DNA of 64,000 nt, from assembly GCA_963922205.1 (NCBI GenBank), contig CAWUHX010000016.1, positions 1,302,001 to 1,366,000 of the forward strand. Direction: 5' to 3'. The DNA comes from Romanomermis culicivorax. Lineage: Eukaryota > Nematoda > Enoplea > Mermithida > Mermithidae. The position numbers and the translations under genes are program-made. This document shows positions 1 through 10,519 of this stretch, in pieces; the first letter of the stretch is position 1, and each line of letters starts with the position of its first letter. The notes below the pieces were generated by a model. It searched no databases, had not been told where the DNA came from, and worked only from the letters and a program-made list of their open reading frames with translations.

Positions 1-130
1 AAACATCCGGCGCTAGCGCTCAAATGACCCCGTGTCGAGAACTGGCTGGTGCCCAAACGGCGGTGCCGAAGTTGGGGCGCCGAAATGGCGGCACCGAAAC
101 GTGCGTTTCCGTACTTTGCAAGGTATTTAC
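1..130. repeat. GC-rich degenerate short-period repeat at the window edge
   Basis: A core of the form GGYGCCRAA recurs about every 14 bases with substitutions (GGTGCCGAAG, GGGCGCCGAAA, GGCGGCACCGAAA). It is preceded by a palindromic CCGGCGCTAGCGCT. The stretch is much richer in GC than its surroundings. It resembles the other degenerate arrays of the window in style but not in unit sequence. It is cut by the window start. Confidence 0.5.
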
Positions 131-857
131 ATTTGTCTGTCTTTAGGGAAATCGTTATGCAATGATGAAAATTGAGAACCAAGAATTATTTTTATTATAC
201 AGTAATTTTATTATATAGCTTTTCAAAAAATGAAGCACCCTGATTTTTTAATGCAATATGGGTGCATTAAAAATGCAATATGGGTGCACAAAATTATTTT
301 AAAAAGTTTCGCATAATTTTTTAATAAATTTTTAATTCTCAGAAAATTATTTTCAAAATTAGCTGTAGATCTAAGAAGAGTAATTACACATATAGTTACC
401 GTGTAATGTTCATTACAGATCATTTAAATTACAATATAAAAACTTTGACTATGAGTTGAAAAGTTTTCGTCATTTTACGAAATTTTTTTCGGTAAAAACT
501 TGCAACAACTTTTGAACATCTGCTTTCTCTGTTGTCTGAATAAAAGTGCCTGTCAGAGGAAGTTTTCTTAGATAAAAATGAAATGGAATGATTACCACGG
601 ATCGCTTATAAGACTTACAATCATATAGTAAAATTTTAAGGTTACCATAAACACCTAAACACCAAAGGAGGCGAGTAATGAACAATGTCAAAGAATCGGT
701 GTAAAAAATAAGCACAAAAAAGTCCACAAATACCAGATCTAGATAAAATGAAAATAAATTGAATAGACATATCCCAAAAAAATCAACTAAATACCAATGA
801 AAACCGAATATGCGAAATGCATTATCAATTCTTACTGCATCTTTCTGAGTAGTCTAC
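131..857. other. No gene recognised; presumed P450 intron
   Basis: This stretch lies downstream of the P450 first exon on the minus strand and is probably its first intron. Two open frames occur on the minus strand (223-423, 470-727), but neither shows P450 helix motifs, plausible splice borders or any family I recognise. A short direct duplication of AAAATGCAATATGGGTGCA lies near 250-290. Confidence 0.4.
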
Positions 858-1193
858 CAGCCCGATCAAACTCCCTTTTGACGCAACTTCGTACGTGTAG
901 AAGTCCGGTCGTCCAGAAAAATCTATACTTTTTTCAACGAATGCCTTCCTTATCGTATCATTTCCATTCAAAATAACAATAGTCCGACTGCCGACCCTAA
1001 TTTTATAAACGTCACCGTATTTGCGCCACAATTCTGTCAAGGTCAAATGAATTTTCCGATCCATAAACGGCAAATAGCCCAAAATGGGCACCCCTTTCGG
1101 ACCGGGTAAGCGATCCAATGGATTTCCATTGCGGCAGTGCTTTATAAAGTAAAAGAGGGAAAATAGGAAAATCACCGATAAAATGAGAATCAT
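858..1193 (-). CDS. Cytochrome P450, N-terminal exon (partial)
   Basis: This is the first coding exon of a microsomal cytochrome P450, a haem-thiolate monooxygenase of the ER membrane. The ATG (complement of 1191-1193) opens a hydrophobic anchor rich in Ile, Leu and Phe, followed by the proline hinge RLPGPKGVPILGYLP. Next comes a helix A/beta-1 region with WRKYGDVYKI, RTIVILNGNDTIRKAF and FSGRPDFYTYEV, typical of the CYP2 clan. The exon is 112 codons, ends in phase 0 at CTG|GTAGAC, and reading on beyond it gives only a short tail before a stop. The I helix, the ExxR motif and the haem-binding cysteine are not in the window, so the rest of the gene must lie beyond the left edge. Substrate cannot be inferred. 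The call as a P450 is firm; the subfamily is not. Confidence 0.85.
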
Positions 1194-1583
1194 TTTCAAA
1201 AAAGGGTAGAATAGAAGTAGAAAACGTAGCAGTTGCGGCGTAGTATTTATCGATTTTTCCTGCTGATAATACTTGAGTGAGTGTCGTCACTGCATGACTA
1301 AAAATACCGGTTGTTCCAAAAGCTTTTGCATAAAAACAGAGGAGAACAGCATTTTTAGCATGACCTCATAAAATAGTTCATGAGTAACAATCAGGTTTGA
1401 CATATATAATGTTGCCGATCAAGCTAATCCTCGCTGTTAGCTTTTCTCGCGCCTTATTTCGCAAAATAGTCCTTTTTTACAAAATGGTTGTAAATTAGAA
1501 ACTGAAAAAATGAGTAGTATCTTCGAAATCATTCCCATAAGCCTCTTATTGTAAAACTTTTTTACCCAAAAAACTGTTGAGGA
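1194..1583. other. Upstream region of the P450 exon; nothing clear
   Basis: This AT-rich non-coding sequence lies 5' of the P450 start codon. It should hold the promoter and 5' UTR. I see no TATA box or initiator that I would defend, and no trans-splice site can be asserted. Confidence 0.3.
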
Positions 1584-1834
1584 TTATAGTCTGTTTTTCT
1601 TGAAATGCTTCGAAAGAATGAAAGTAGAAAGCAAGTAATCATTCAGATTTTTGCGATTTTCTGATAAACAAAATATCATGTAAGGCTGGAAATTTGTGAG
1701 CATACCAAACTAACCGTTAGCCATTTTTCGAGTGAAAAAATTTACATTAAGAACTTTATGTAAACGACCTTGACAACAGTACTGATTTGTGTCACCTTTG
1801 TATCTGGAAGCATTTTATAAAAAACAGACTATAG
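1584..1834. mobile_element. MITE-like element, family M1 (TIR ATAGTCTGTTTTT)
   Basis: The element begins with TTATAGTCTGTTTTTCTTGA and ends with AAAAAACAGACTATAGTTAG, an inverted repeat that continues inward into AAATGCTT/AAGCATTTT. It is about 250 bp and has no coding capacity. Internal phrases (ACTGATTTNTGTCA, AGTAGAAAGCAAGTA) recur in partial copies near 7400-7562, 16505-16690, 22783-23011 and 28585-29117. Confidence 0.65.
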
Positions 1835-2636
1835 TTAGTTCGACTCAAAAATTTACAGCTCTACAATGTGTGCGATTCAACGGACAATCGCGTCAGTATA
1901 GAATAGTACTTTGAAGTAGAAAAATAGGCAGTAAATATACAAAAATACAGTATTAGCAAGTTCGAAGTGGCAAAAACTTACAGTCTTTAGCATTGGAACA
2001 TCAGTAGTATTTTCTATGTTATAAAAGTTCGTTGTCTGAAATAATCTCCCTCAAACCCACAATCTCTTATTCCCATAACGAATCAAATAAGTCGTACTTG
2101 ATCACTCAATTTCCAATAAATACCTGCTGCACAATTGATTTTGTTTGAATTTCTAACGCAAGTTTTACTGTTCAGAAAAGACATGACGAGTCATACGGAG
2201 AACCTGAATAGTTTCACGAGGAAATTTAGCACCATTATTCAGTCACTGTTCCGAAGAGCATAGTCTGATAATCAACTTGACAGTACTATTCTATGTAAAA
2301 CAGTCAAATAACAGTGATATGAATATCTCATGAATGACATGCAGAAGACTGAAGATTTGTCATTAAACCGATAGAAAGTACGTTATGGAAAGTGTTTTCG
2401 AATGATTTGTAAAATCTGTGGAAATAGTGCCGGAAGTGTCACGTTCCGGACAGAGGGTTTATGTTAGAGTTATCGTACACTACTGGAAACACTTGATTTT
2501 CATAAGTCAGAAGAATTTCCAACAAGACGACGCGAAAATTAAGGTCACTTAAGCAACAAATTGTCTATGGAAATTGAAGAATTGCAAACGTGGATAAAAA
2601 CGAAACGTAGCTCATCGTACCCATTAATTTGGAACT
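1835..2636. other. Intergenic, no gene recognised
   Basis: Non-coding sequence between the P450 gene and the 3' end of the CUB/LDLa gene. The only open frame (2561-2791, plus) overlaps the end of that gene on the other strand and has no recognisable content. Confidence 0.3.
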
Positions 2637-2642
2637 TTTATT
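2637..2642 (-). terminator. Candidate poly(A) signal of the CUB/LDLa gene
   Basis: AATAAA on the minus strand, about 136 bases after the stop codon of the Neto-like gene. Canonical hexamer at a plausible distance; cleavage site not proven. Confidence 0.4.
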
Positions 2643-2777
2643 CAAATAATTTTTGTTACCACACAGTATTAAGTATCCCAAATGCTATCTTGGACATGTC
2701 GCGTGCTAAAATCCACATTAAAATCTCTAATTCCATAAAAATATTTTCTTACCATTGTTGGATCACTGCGCATAGCT

Positions 2778-5700
2778 CTATAATCTTCTAACTGTCAACT
2801 CGGATTCAGCCGAACTATCAACTCGATTCAGTTCCTCTTGACTCAACTTTTCCATGCTGACGTCCCTATTTTCATCCAAAAAAAGCGAATTAAGCCCTTC
2901 AGAACCGCTAGAAATGGCATCCAAATTCGTATCACTTCTCTGACGATCATCCGTAGTATGAATTTGAACGTCAGGATTGAAATCATCATCCATCCACAAT
3001 TTGTTCCATACAGTTTCAGATTCTCGTTTTTCCACGGACGCGTCTAAACTAGCTCCATAAATGAGAAGTGGATCGTCCACATCGTGACTTGTGATCGTCG
3101 ATTGATCAACGGTCGAAGATCGGTTCATCATCAACAATTGTTCGCTAATTTTCCTACCGACGTGGTAATGTCCATGAAAATGTGGAGATGAAAAACGTTC
3201 CGATCGCCTGAAGAGAAAAACGTTCCGTGGGCAGTTTGTGATGATCGTTGCTAGCACGACCGAAGTAAGAATAGCGGACATCAAGATTATAAATATAAAA
3301 GCGAATTTGGATATCGAAGCCGTTTCAAGCTCTGCTGCAAAAAAACATTCTTATAAAGATTCTGAGCAATGATATAATTCAGTCCACTCATTTCAAGATG
3401 AGACCTGCGACGTACAGGAATGCATTTGCAAATGAAAAACTCTCAATGGACGTGGGCATCTTTTTATTCCTGCCTGTCAATTAGCGCAACAAAGTGATCG
3501 CGAATGTAGGCTGTTTTTTCTCTGCCTAAACATCTTTGAGCCTACCATATTAGTCCACTATTTGCCCTATTCGCCCATTAGTCACATTAGCCTGCTAGCC
3601 AAATTAGTCAATCAACAACAATAGTCAATCAGCATAGCTCAGCCACAATAGTCAGATAGCCCATTGGCCACATTCGCAACTCAACCTATTAGCTGTACAA
3701 GCCCATTATTCACATTAGCCACACTAGCCTATTGGCGACATTAGCTCAACTGTCACATAGTCCACCAGCCACATTAGCCCATTAGTCTGTTAACCACACT
3801 AGCCCATTAGCCACGTCAGCCCTTGGCCACATTAGCTCACTAGCTAGTCGCATTAGCCAATTTAGCAAGCTATTCCGGCTGAGCCCATCACTGTGCGTTC
3901 CGAGTCCCTCATACGGAGTAGCGACCTAGGACGAGGAAATGGCTCATATTATTGAAGACCGGCTTCCATTTTTATCTCAGATCATCAACTCTACATTTCA
4001 CTAAATGTCATCAGAACTATCATTCAATCTTAATCGGCATTTAATTAGAACAAACATCATAGCTGTTTTTACCAAGTATTCCTTCTGAGCCGAAGTTTAC
4101 GAGTGTGACTGCTAATCCTGGTAAATTTTAACGGCCAAAATTTTCTGGTGGTATAGATCCATGGCTGAGGGATAAAATTTTTTCACCTTCGTGAATTTTT
4201 TCAAATATGATTACAAAAATTTGTCGTGCTGTTAAAAATTTCATTGACTCTTTCAAGAAAAGTGACGCGAGTCGCATAAGTAACTCCGATCTCAATCATG
4301 TTATGCAAAAAAGCCACTTATCTTATTTCTATCATGCGGCAGAACTTATCCACTCCATGAGCGTGTGATGTTCGTGCTAAATTTCTAATACTATATTAAT
4401 TCATGGATGAGTTAAATCGAGTAATATTTCTGAACAGTATTTGAATATTCCATACTTCATGTGAGAAAATTGAAAACTTGCTCAAGTCGCATACTTGAAA
4501 ATCCTCTGGGGTTCGGCTCTATGATGTCAACCCCAAACCTCTAAAGAACAGACAACCTATTTTTAATTTCATTTCATAGCAAACTTTGGAATTATTACAC
4601 GTGGCATAGAATTCGCAGATCCTAACAAGGTTCTGCTCTGTTGGAATTTTCGACTCAAATGCTAGCGGCGAACCCCAATATGAACTGTTACTAAAGAATG
4701 TGATAGTGTTTTATGCTCTTCAGGAACAGTTTGAATGCTTTTACATAGCTCAACAAATACTGTAGGAGACCCTTCAAGTGGTTTCAAAATAATTCTGATT
4801 ACGTGGTGCTTTCGAATCACAATCTTTTTCATCTTCGCCAGACAGACAATTCCATTTTCCGTTGCATTGGAGTTTTTTTGGAATGCAGCTACCGTCCGAG
4901 CACTTGAAATTCTTGCGTTCTTTCGTCGAACATTTGATGTCTAAACAATAGATACAAATCAAGATTCGCATGGTATATATATCAAATTTCGCCAAAATTG
5001 AATTACCATCTTTCAGGAATGTATAAACGAGTGTAATATTGGTTCTTCGCATAGACGGTTTGCTAATTTTGAACCGGAGAAAAAATTTTGTCGACGTTTC
5101 CATCATCGTTCGCTGGTTCGAATCGCAAATGCGAATCTTGAGATTTTTGATCAACGTATTTCTTTCGTAGATTTCGACGTAGTTCAAGCTGCATTCTTTC
5201 GGGAAAGCTAACTGCAGGTTTTCGAAGACGATTCTGGTCTAGAGCAAAGAAGAAATTCTACTCAAACGCTGCAGTTTTGCTAACTTTTCAAAATACCATT
5301 AGAGTCATCCAGATGAATGCACTGGAATAGTGGGGAGGTATTTTTGAATCGCATCTATGTTCAATAATGCTGACCAAAATTAAATAATTCAAGCTTAGGA
5401 GATGATTTGATCGAATCAAACAGAACTAAAAATGTCAGGTCAACAAATTTCGTATCCATTACTCTCTTATCTGGACCGCCAGGACCTATTTCATAGACAC
5501 ATTCGAAAAATTGACCATATTTGTCGCGAAAATTATTGCCAACCGACTGAAAATCGATTTTACCGTCGACTAATGACTGATGAATTTTGAAAAAACATCC
5601 TGAAAAGAATGTGATAGATATATTAGAGAGTAAGGAAGGGGCAGAGGGTAAAAATCGTCCCCACCTCATAGAGCATAGCCGACCTTCGGTGTATTACTCT

Positions 5701-7392
5701 GACGTTCTTTTTCAGCAAGAAGCTGCTCGCGTTCTCCGTTCTAGCTGAAAACGATGTCAGAGCAGTCGGCCGAAGGTCGGCTACACTTTGTACATTGTTG
5801 GGGACAATTTTAACGATCTGGCCACCCCTTCTCTATTATTTAAGAAATCAATAAAAATCTTACGGTTTCCAACATTTGGTGAGCCTGGAAATATAAATGC
5901 AATATTTCAGACAGATAAAATTTTAATCAGACTAAACATGGGCATCATTTGTTTGAAATGGTATCCTCAGAATCATAGTCAGCTGATGACAACACTGTTT
6001 CTCACCAATAAAAAATCAGAGCATTTTTTATGTAGGGGTCTGTCCTTATTAGAATTTTCAGCGTTTTGGTACGGATCCTATTAGAAGGCAGGTCTAATTA
6101 TGATATATACGGCGCTTTTTAGATGACATTCCTAGTTTCTATGTCGAAATGACCATTAGTGAAGTTTCACTCATGTTGATTACGACAAATAAGCTAACTT
6201 TGACCCATAAGTCATCGTCACTACGATTTACTCATAGCTCTGAAATATAAGTAGCTGTAACTTTATTACAGACCAATCCAGCTTACGCATGTAAAATTTT
6301 ACAAATCAATTTAATAAGAGAATAACAAATGAAAACTTCCCTCAATGGAGAAGCCTTTTAGCAGCGAGACCTGCAAAGATTGCATCTGGTCATTGATTTT
6401 CGTCTTATTATTCTAAAATGTGCAAACGAAGATAGTTTCCTGGGGCCGGTTTCATCAAAGAGACTTAAGCTCCAGCTGAGCTGCAGCTTAAGCTGTAGCG
6501 TAACTCTATATGTTACAACATTGCCGTTAAGCTGTAGCTCAGCTGCAGCTTAACTCATGCACACAAAACATATCGAGGAAGTTAAGCTGCAGCTGAGCTG
6601 TAGCTTAACTCTGTATGTTATAACATTGCCGCTAAGGTGCAGCTCAGCTGCAGCTTAACTTTCCCGATATGTTTTGTGTGTATGAGTTAAGGTACAGCTA
6701 GCTGCAGCTTAACGATCCCGGATTTCTCAAGAATTATTACTGCAACATTTTTAGGCAGAAACCTTTATCGAACTTGACTTATTTTTTGGAGGCAATTTCT
6801 TAATTGCATTCTAGGCATGGTTTTCAGGAACAAATGGAGCTATACTCCACCTCGCTTTTGTTGACAATTATAATTTGCCATCAAAATTTGCTGGAACCCA
6901 AAAAAAGGTGAAAAAAGACAATACCTTCGCCATTAGAAAAATAATTGTGCCCTTTGAACCACCGATTGTCCGCCCGATTTTTACTTTTGACGTAGAGCCA
7001 CATTGCCCCGGAATCGGCCACCAAATCGGGTATCTTATTCCTAGGGCAGGCCCTAAGTAACAAGGGCGAAAAAGCATAGGGCCCGTTCCTAATTTCTATA
7101 TAAGACGATCCGTTCTTGTAGCAATAATCGCTGTCAATCGTAGCAGTAGATAATTTTTCCAATTTTTCAATCGATTGAGAAAATTCGGCATGAATTTGAT
7201 AGTTTTTGGGCGCCTTTACCAGTCGTATACATTCTACGGGGTGGCCGTACAGGACGTCGGGGGCGGAAAATTCGCCCTTTAACAAATTTCCGTGCCAAAA
7301 AGGCTGGCATTGCGATACTGTATCGGCGGGATTGCGATTTTCCAAAAATCGACCATAATTGCCGATTATGACTGAGTTTTTCGATTCTTGGG
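2778..7392 (-). CDS. Neto/SOL-2-like transmembrane protein (CUB-CUB-LDLa-TM), 5' exon missing
   Basis: Five exons join in phase: 6925-7392, 5463-5599, 5007-5238, 4803-4940, 2778-3334 (510 codons plus stop after an unseen first exon ending in phase 1). CUB1 has cysteines in SQCQPFW, VECIRL, DYCYKN and RACPRN. CUB2 has them in GCFFKI, FECVYEI, ECSLNYVEIY and RICDSNQ. The LDL-receptor class A repeat has six cysteines and the acidic Ca-binding end GEDEKDC. Then follow a membrane segment (FAFIFIILMSAILTSVVLA) and a cytoplasmic tail of about 140 residues, rich in Ser, Asp and Glu and ending SELTVRRL. This order is that of Neto1/2 and C. elegans SOL-2, type I auxiliary subunits of ionotropic glutamate receptors (family knowledge). 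LEV-10-like proteins carry more CUB domains. The signal-peptide exon should lie upstream of 7392 and was not found. The upstream splice acceptor is TCTAAG, a weaker form. Confidence 0.75.
3540..3870. repeat. Degenerate tandem array around CACATTAGCC
   Basis: Lies in the intron between the LDLa and transmembrane exons. Words such as CACATTAGCC, CCCATTAG and AATAGTCA recur with a loose period of 10-20 bases over about 320 bp. No open frame. Similar in style to the arrays near 8.5, 18.6, 33.2 and 63.6 kb. Confidence 0.6.
3871..4802. other. Rest of the intron before the LDLa exon; nothing recognised
   Basis: No further repeat boundary, RNA gene or exon is visible in this part of the intron. Confidence 0.3.
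5676..5783. mobile_element. About 108-bp foldback element in a Neto-like intron
   Basis: TAGCCGACCTTCGG at the left end matches CCGAAGGTCGGCTA at the right end. Inside, CTCTGACG with TTTTCAGC pairs with GCTGAAAA and GTCAGAG, so almost the whole stretch can fold into one hairpin. It sits in the intron between the CUB1 and CUB2 exons. No coding capacity. Confidence 0.6.
5784..6453. other. Intron sequence, nothing recognised
   Basis: AT-rich intron of the Neto-like gene. A plus-strand open frame at 5788-6084 has no recognisable content and is opposite to the host gene. Confidence 0.3.
6454..6720. mobile_element. MITE-like element, family M4 (GGGGCCGGTTTCATC)
   Basis: Starts GGGGCCGGTTTCATCAAAGA and consists largely of overlapping palindromes of the type AGCTGCAGCTNAGCTGCAGCT with TTAAGC. 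Related copies occur at 23586-23812, 24252-24395 and 60980-61861. The right end here is degenerate. Lies in a Neto-like intron. Confidence 0.6.
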
Positions 7393-7562
7393 CTTAGAAT
7401 ACAAAAAATTTGAAGACAGTACTGATTTTTGTCATTTTATGAGCATTTAAGAAAAAGTGGATCGTCGTAAGTGAAATGTTCGTTTTATTTTTCAACAGAT
7501 GAAATAATACTTGCATTCTAGTTTTATTAATTGGAAGCATTATAAGAAAAACGGAATATAGT
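7393..7562. mobile_element. Partial M1 element abutting a splice acceptor
   Basis: Holds the M1 phrases GACAGTACTGATTTTTGTCA and a degraded end AAGCATTATAAGAAAAACGG. On the minus strand it directly precedes the CUB1 exon, so part of the acceptor context of that exon may derive from the element. Confidence 0.45.
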
Positions 7563-7889
7563 GCTAGAATTTACGGGGTCTTGATGACATGCTTGAAAAT
7601 AGAAAAATGAAAAAAATAAACAGTTTTATCGAAATGGTGCAAAGCTTTTTTAGCACGTTCACAAATTTTTCCTGTGTAGTTTACAGTAACAGCAGGAAAT
7701 TGCAAAAATATGAAATAGTACGTACCAAGGAAAACACCGTTTAATATATCATGGTTGCTAAAACCTACAAAAACGTCTTGGGGCCGAGGTGGTCTCAGTC
7801 AACGTTCTAAATGCTTTCCATCAAGGCTTCTCAATCAGTAGATCAGCTTTAATAGCGGATCAAGTCTTAGCATGAGGTACCAAATAATG
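7563..7889. other. Upstream of the CUB1 exon; nothing recognised
   Basis: The missing first exon of the Neto-like gene should lie somewhere to the right of 7392. No convincing signal-peptide exon with a phase-1 donor was found here. Confidence 0.3.
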
Positions 7890-8280
7890 CTGCAGCTAAT
7901 TTACTTTGAAATGACAGATGCAGCGAGAAGAAAGACGATAGATTCAACTTGAGTCTTGACTCTTGACACACAATTTTCTTGGAGTAGAAAACTTTTTCAG
8001 AGTGGAAAAAGTTAAATTTCTTTATGATGAAGAGAGGAAGCCAAAAATCAAAAAAAGACATCTTGCTTGCGTAATTTTGATTCATATAGAACTGTCACTG
8101 ACAACTAAGTGCATTTGAAAACAGGTTGTTGGAGAAAATTATCAGTTGATCTGCTTGTTGCTAATGGATGACAAAGATTTTTCTCATAGACTAGAGTAAT
8201 GACCGCACTATTTTTCTGAATTGAACATACTTTCATGGGCTCGCTGTAACCGTCATTTCAAAATGAAATGACTATAAAGC
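7890..8280. mobile_element. Diverged M2 element
   Basis: TTACTTTGAAATGACAGATG followed by CAGCGA at the left, and GTAACCGTCATTTCAAAATG followed by ACTATA at the right, form an imperfect inverted repeat matching the M2 family (best copies 8912-9158 and 39608-39855). Confidence 0.45.
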
Positions 8281-8529
8281 CACTATACATCATGACACGG
8301 CCACGGGGACGGCAGCCATAACCAATCAAATTTCAGTGCACATGACATTCAACCAGTAATATCAAATTTCAACATTTTGTGGTGCAATCTGATTGGTCAC
8401 GGCCACCGTAACCGTTTCGTGAGGTATAAATGCGCCCTAACAGGCAAAAAGTTAATGGGAAAAATGGGAAAAAGGACCTGGTACATTTTTCACGATGTTT
8501 GTCGAGCTGACCGCTGGATTGTGTCGCAA

Positions 8530-8895
8530 CTCGGCACCTCTCACTTTGGCGCCCAGCTTACTTTGGCGTTCATCTCACTTTGACTCCTTGTCTCACTTTG
8601 GTGTCTCTTAACTCTGGTGCTCGTCTAATTTTGGCGCCTAGTATGTCCTGATATGCAAGCGATGTGCTTTCATCTATGCAAATTTTACAAGAAGTTCCTA
8701 ATCCTTAGCCTAAGCCTCAGTCTAAGCCTGAGCCTGAGCCTTTACTTGAATAAGTGTGTAGAATGATTGTTGAAACAGCAGAGTAAGATATGGTGCCAAA
8801 GTGAGACGAGCGCCAAAGCATGGCTGCCAAAAGAAGTCACACAAGAACGATGACTATTAAACAATGGGCGACAAAGTGAGACTGTGCCGACCTCC
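8530..8895. repeat. Foldback-like element: inverted degenerate arrays flanking TTAGGC-like tract
   Basis: The left arm (8530-8640) repeats TCTCACTTTGGCGCC-like units with substitutions, about 19 bases apart. The right arm (8790-8895) carries the reverse complement (GGTGCCAAAGTGAGACG, GAGCGCCAAAG). The centre (8698-8745) contains six-base units CCTAAG/CCTGAG, the complement of TTAGGC variants. No coding frame. Confidence 0.6.
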
Positions 8896-8911
8896 TAATA
8901 ACAGTGACTTT

Positions 8912-9158
8912 ATTATATTCCATTTATTTCGAAATGATCGATGCAGCGGTTGGTGTTACGGCGGACGCAGCGTTATTAGGGATCAAGAAATCAATGTCGA
9001 CATCTTGAAATATAGTTGAAAAAAAGGATCATCGGTGAGTTTTTATCACAAAGAAAAAATTTATTGAATAGAGTCAACGAGCCTTCAATAATTTTAAATA
9101 AAGGTTTGGCTGCGACCTTGCTGTATCGATCATTTCAAAATGAATGGAGTATAGTGGT
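8912..9158. mobile_element. MITE-like element, family M2
   Basis: The left end ATTTCGAAATGATCGATGCA and the right end TGTATCGATCATTTCAAAAT form a terminal inverted repeat. A second copy at 39608-39855 aligns along its whole length with shared phrases (AAAAATTTATTGAATA, GATCANGAAATCAAT). About 245 bp, non-coding. Confidence 0.7.
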
Positions 9159-9234
9159 TTTTATCTATTTGAAACTGATTTATCCATGTTTGAGAACAAT
9201 AATGGTAATAACTCAACAGGAAAATTTTCTTTTG

Positions 9235-9800
9235 TGTATCGGTATCTCTTGCGTGCCAGTATCCCGAATTGTATCAGTATCCTGAACAGTGTTATACAAT
9301 AAAAACACAACTTCTCTGTATAGCGGACGCATTGTTACCCCGAATATATCGATATTCCGTAGGTATCGGTATCCTGATTAATGTTATAAAGTGAGAAGAA
9401 AAACCTGGCAGTTTAAAATCATGATATATAGCTTTTACAGTAACAATAACAAATTTTCCACGCTATTTTACATAAATAAGTATTAATTCCCTCAATTTAC
9501 ATTTTCTAGTATTAATCTTTTTTGTTTCCTAAATAAAGGTACTTCTAAGTCTAAGCTTAGGCCGACCTTGATCCTCTCACAAATTTTTGGTAAGTTCGGG
9601 CAAAATTAGAATTAACACCATGAAAAAATTGTATATTTGAATTGGCGAGAATTAGTCAATGTGATGGAATAAAAAATAATATTATATATGTTTCGGATAC
9701 CGAAAATTAATGCATTATTCGGGATAACGATACACATTCGGTATACTGATACATTCGGTACACCGATACATTCGGGATACCGGTACAAACGACATGGTTT
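9235..9800. repeat. Foldback-like element with inverted GTATCGGTATCC arrays
   Basis: The left arm (about 9235-9380) repeats GTATCGGTATCCTGA-like units. The right arm (about 9693-9797) repeats the reverse complement, such as ATTCGGGATACCGGTAC. The arms flank about 300 bp of AT-rich sequence without a gene. Confidence 0.55.
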
Positions 9801-10519
9801 AGCTGGTAAACGTAAAAATATGAAATACTATTTGCCTTCCAGTTTTATTACTTTTAAATCTCGATATTATGCGGTGAGAATTTTCGAAGACTTATAGAGC
9901 ATATAAGTGCTGTGTGCATGTTACTTGACACTTTTATGCAGTCCAGAAATAGTCACTTGGCACCTTTATGCATCACCCGGCTCCTTTATTTATGAACAAA
10001 TCTTATTAGCCTTAATCGTAGAGCATGGTTGTTGTTTATCTCACGCCAGCCCTTCAAAGTTTTGGAAAATTTTAAAACTTTGCTGATTTAGCTAACTGTT
10101 CATAAATCTTTTCCAAGGTTTTATTTACTGTTGAGGCCCATCTGTACTTTTTTCTCGAAAATCTGTCGCAAGTGATTGCAACAATCAAAATCAAACGAAT
10201 CCCTTATTTAAGCTGTGTGCAAGCAAGATCTTGACGAGTTCTATTCAGCGAATTATATTTTGCAAAAAAAATTAGCATAGTGTAGCAGATATCAGCTACT
10301 GGATTTAAAGCGCACAGTAGATACTTGTTGAACATTTTTGGTATCTTTGCATTTCAAATTTCGATATCTACCGTGCGATGTATTATATACTGAAATTGTT
10401 CCAATACTTGAAGAGCAAATCGCTTGCATATGTTTCTTAGCGAAAAAAGTACAGATGGGCCTTTATTTTGAAAGCCTGTGTGTTTCATGTCAAAGTGGAG
10501 ACGAATTTTGCAAACCGAT
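9801..10519. other. No gene recognised
   Basis: AT-rich sequence. TTTATGCA recurs in a short run near 9935-9990 (CACTTTTATGCAGTCC, CACCTTTATGCATCAC). The open frames crossing 10338-10602 are overlapping chance frames, except that the plus strand begins an acidic ORF at 10520. Confidence 0.3.

Noticed and set aside
3540..3870. CRISPR-like array
   Set aside because: Units are degenerate and without regular spacers, and the DNA is eukaryotic.
5297..5321. 25-base candidate exon between the CUB2 exons
   Set aside because: It has AG and GT borders, but exons 5463-5599 and 5007-5238 join directly in phase and complete the CUB pattern; including it breaks the frame.
7867..8085. Possible signal-peptide exon of the Neto-like gene (hydrophobic minus frame)
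   Set aside because: It lies within an M2-type repeat and has no clear phase-1 donor.
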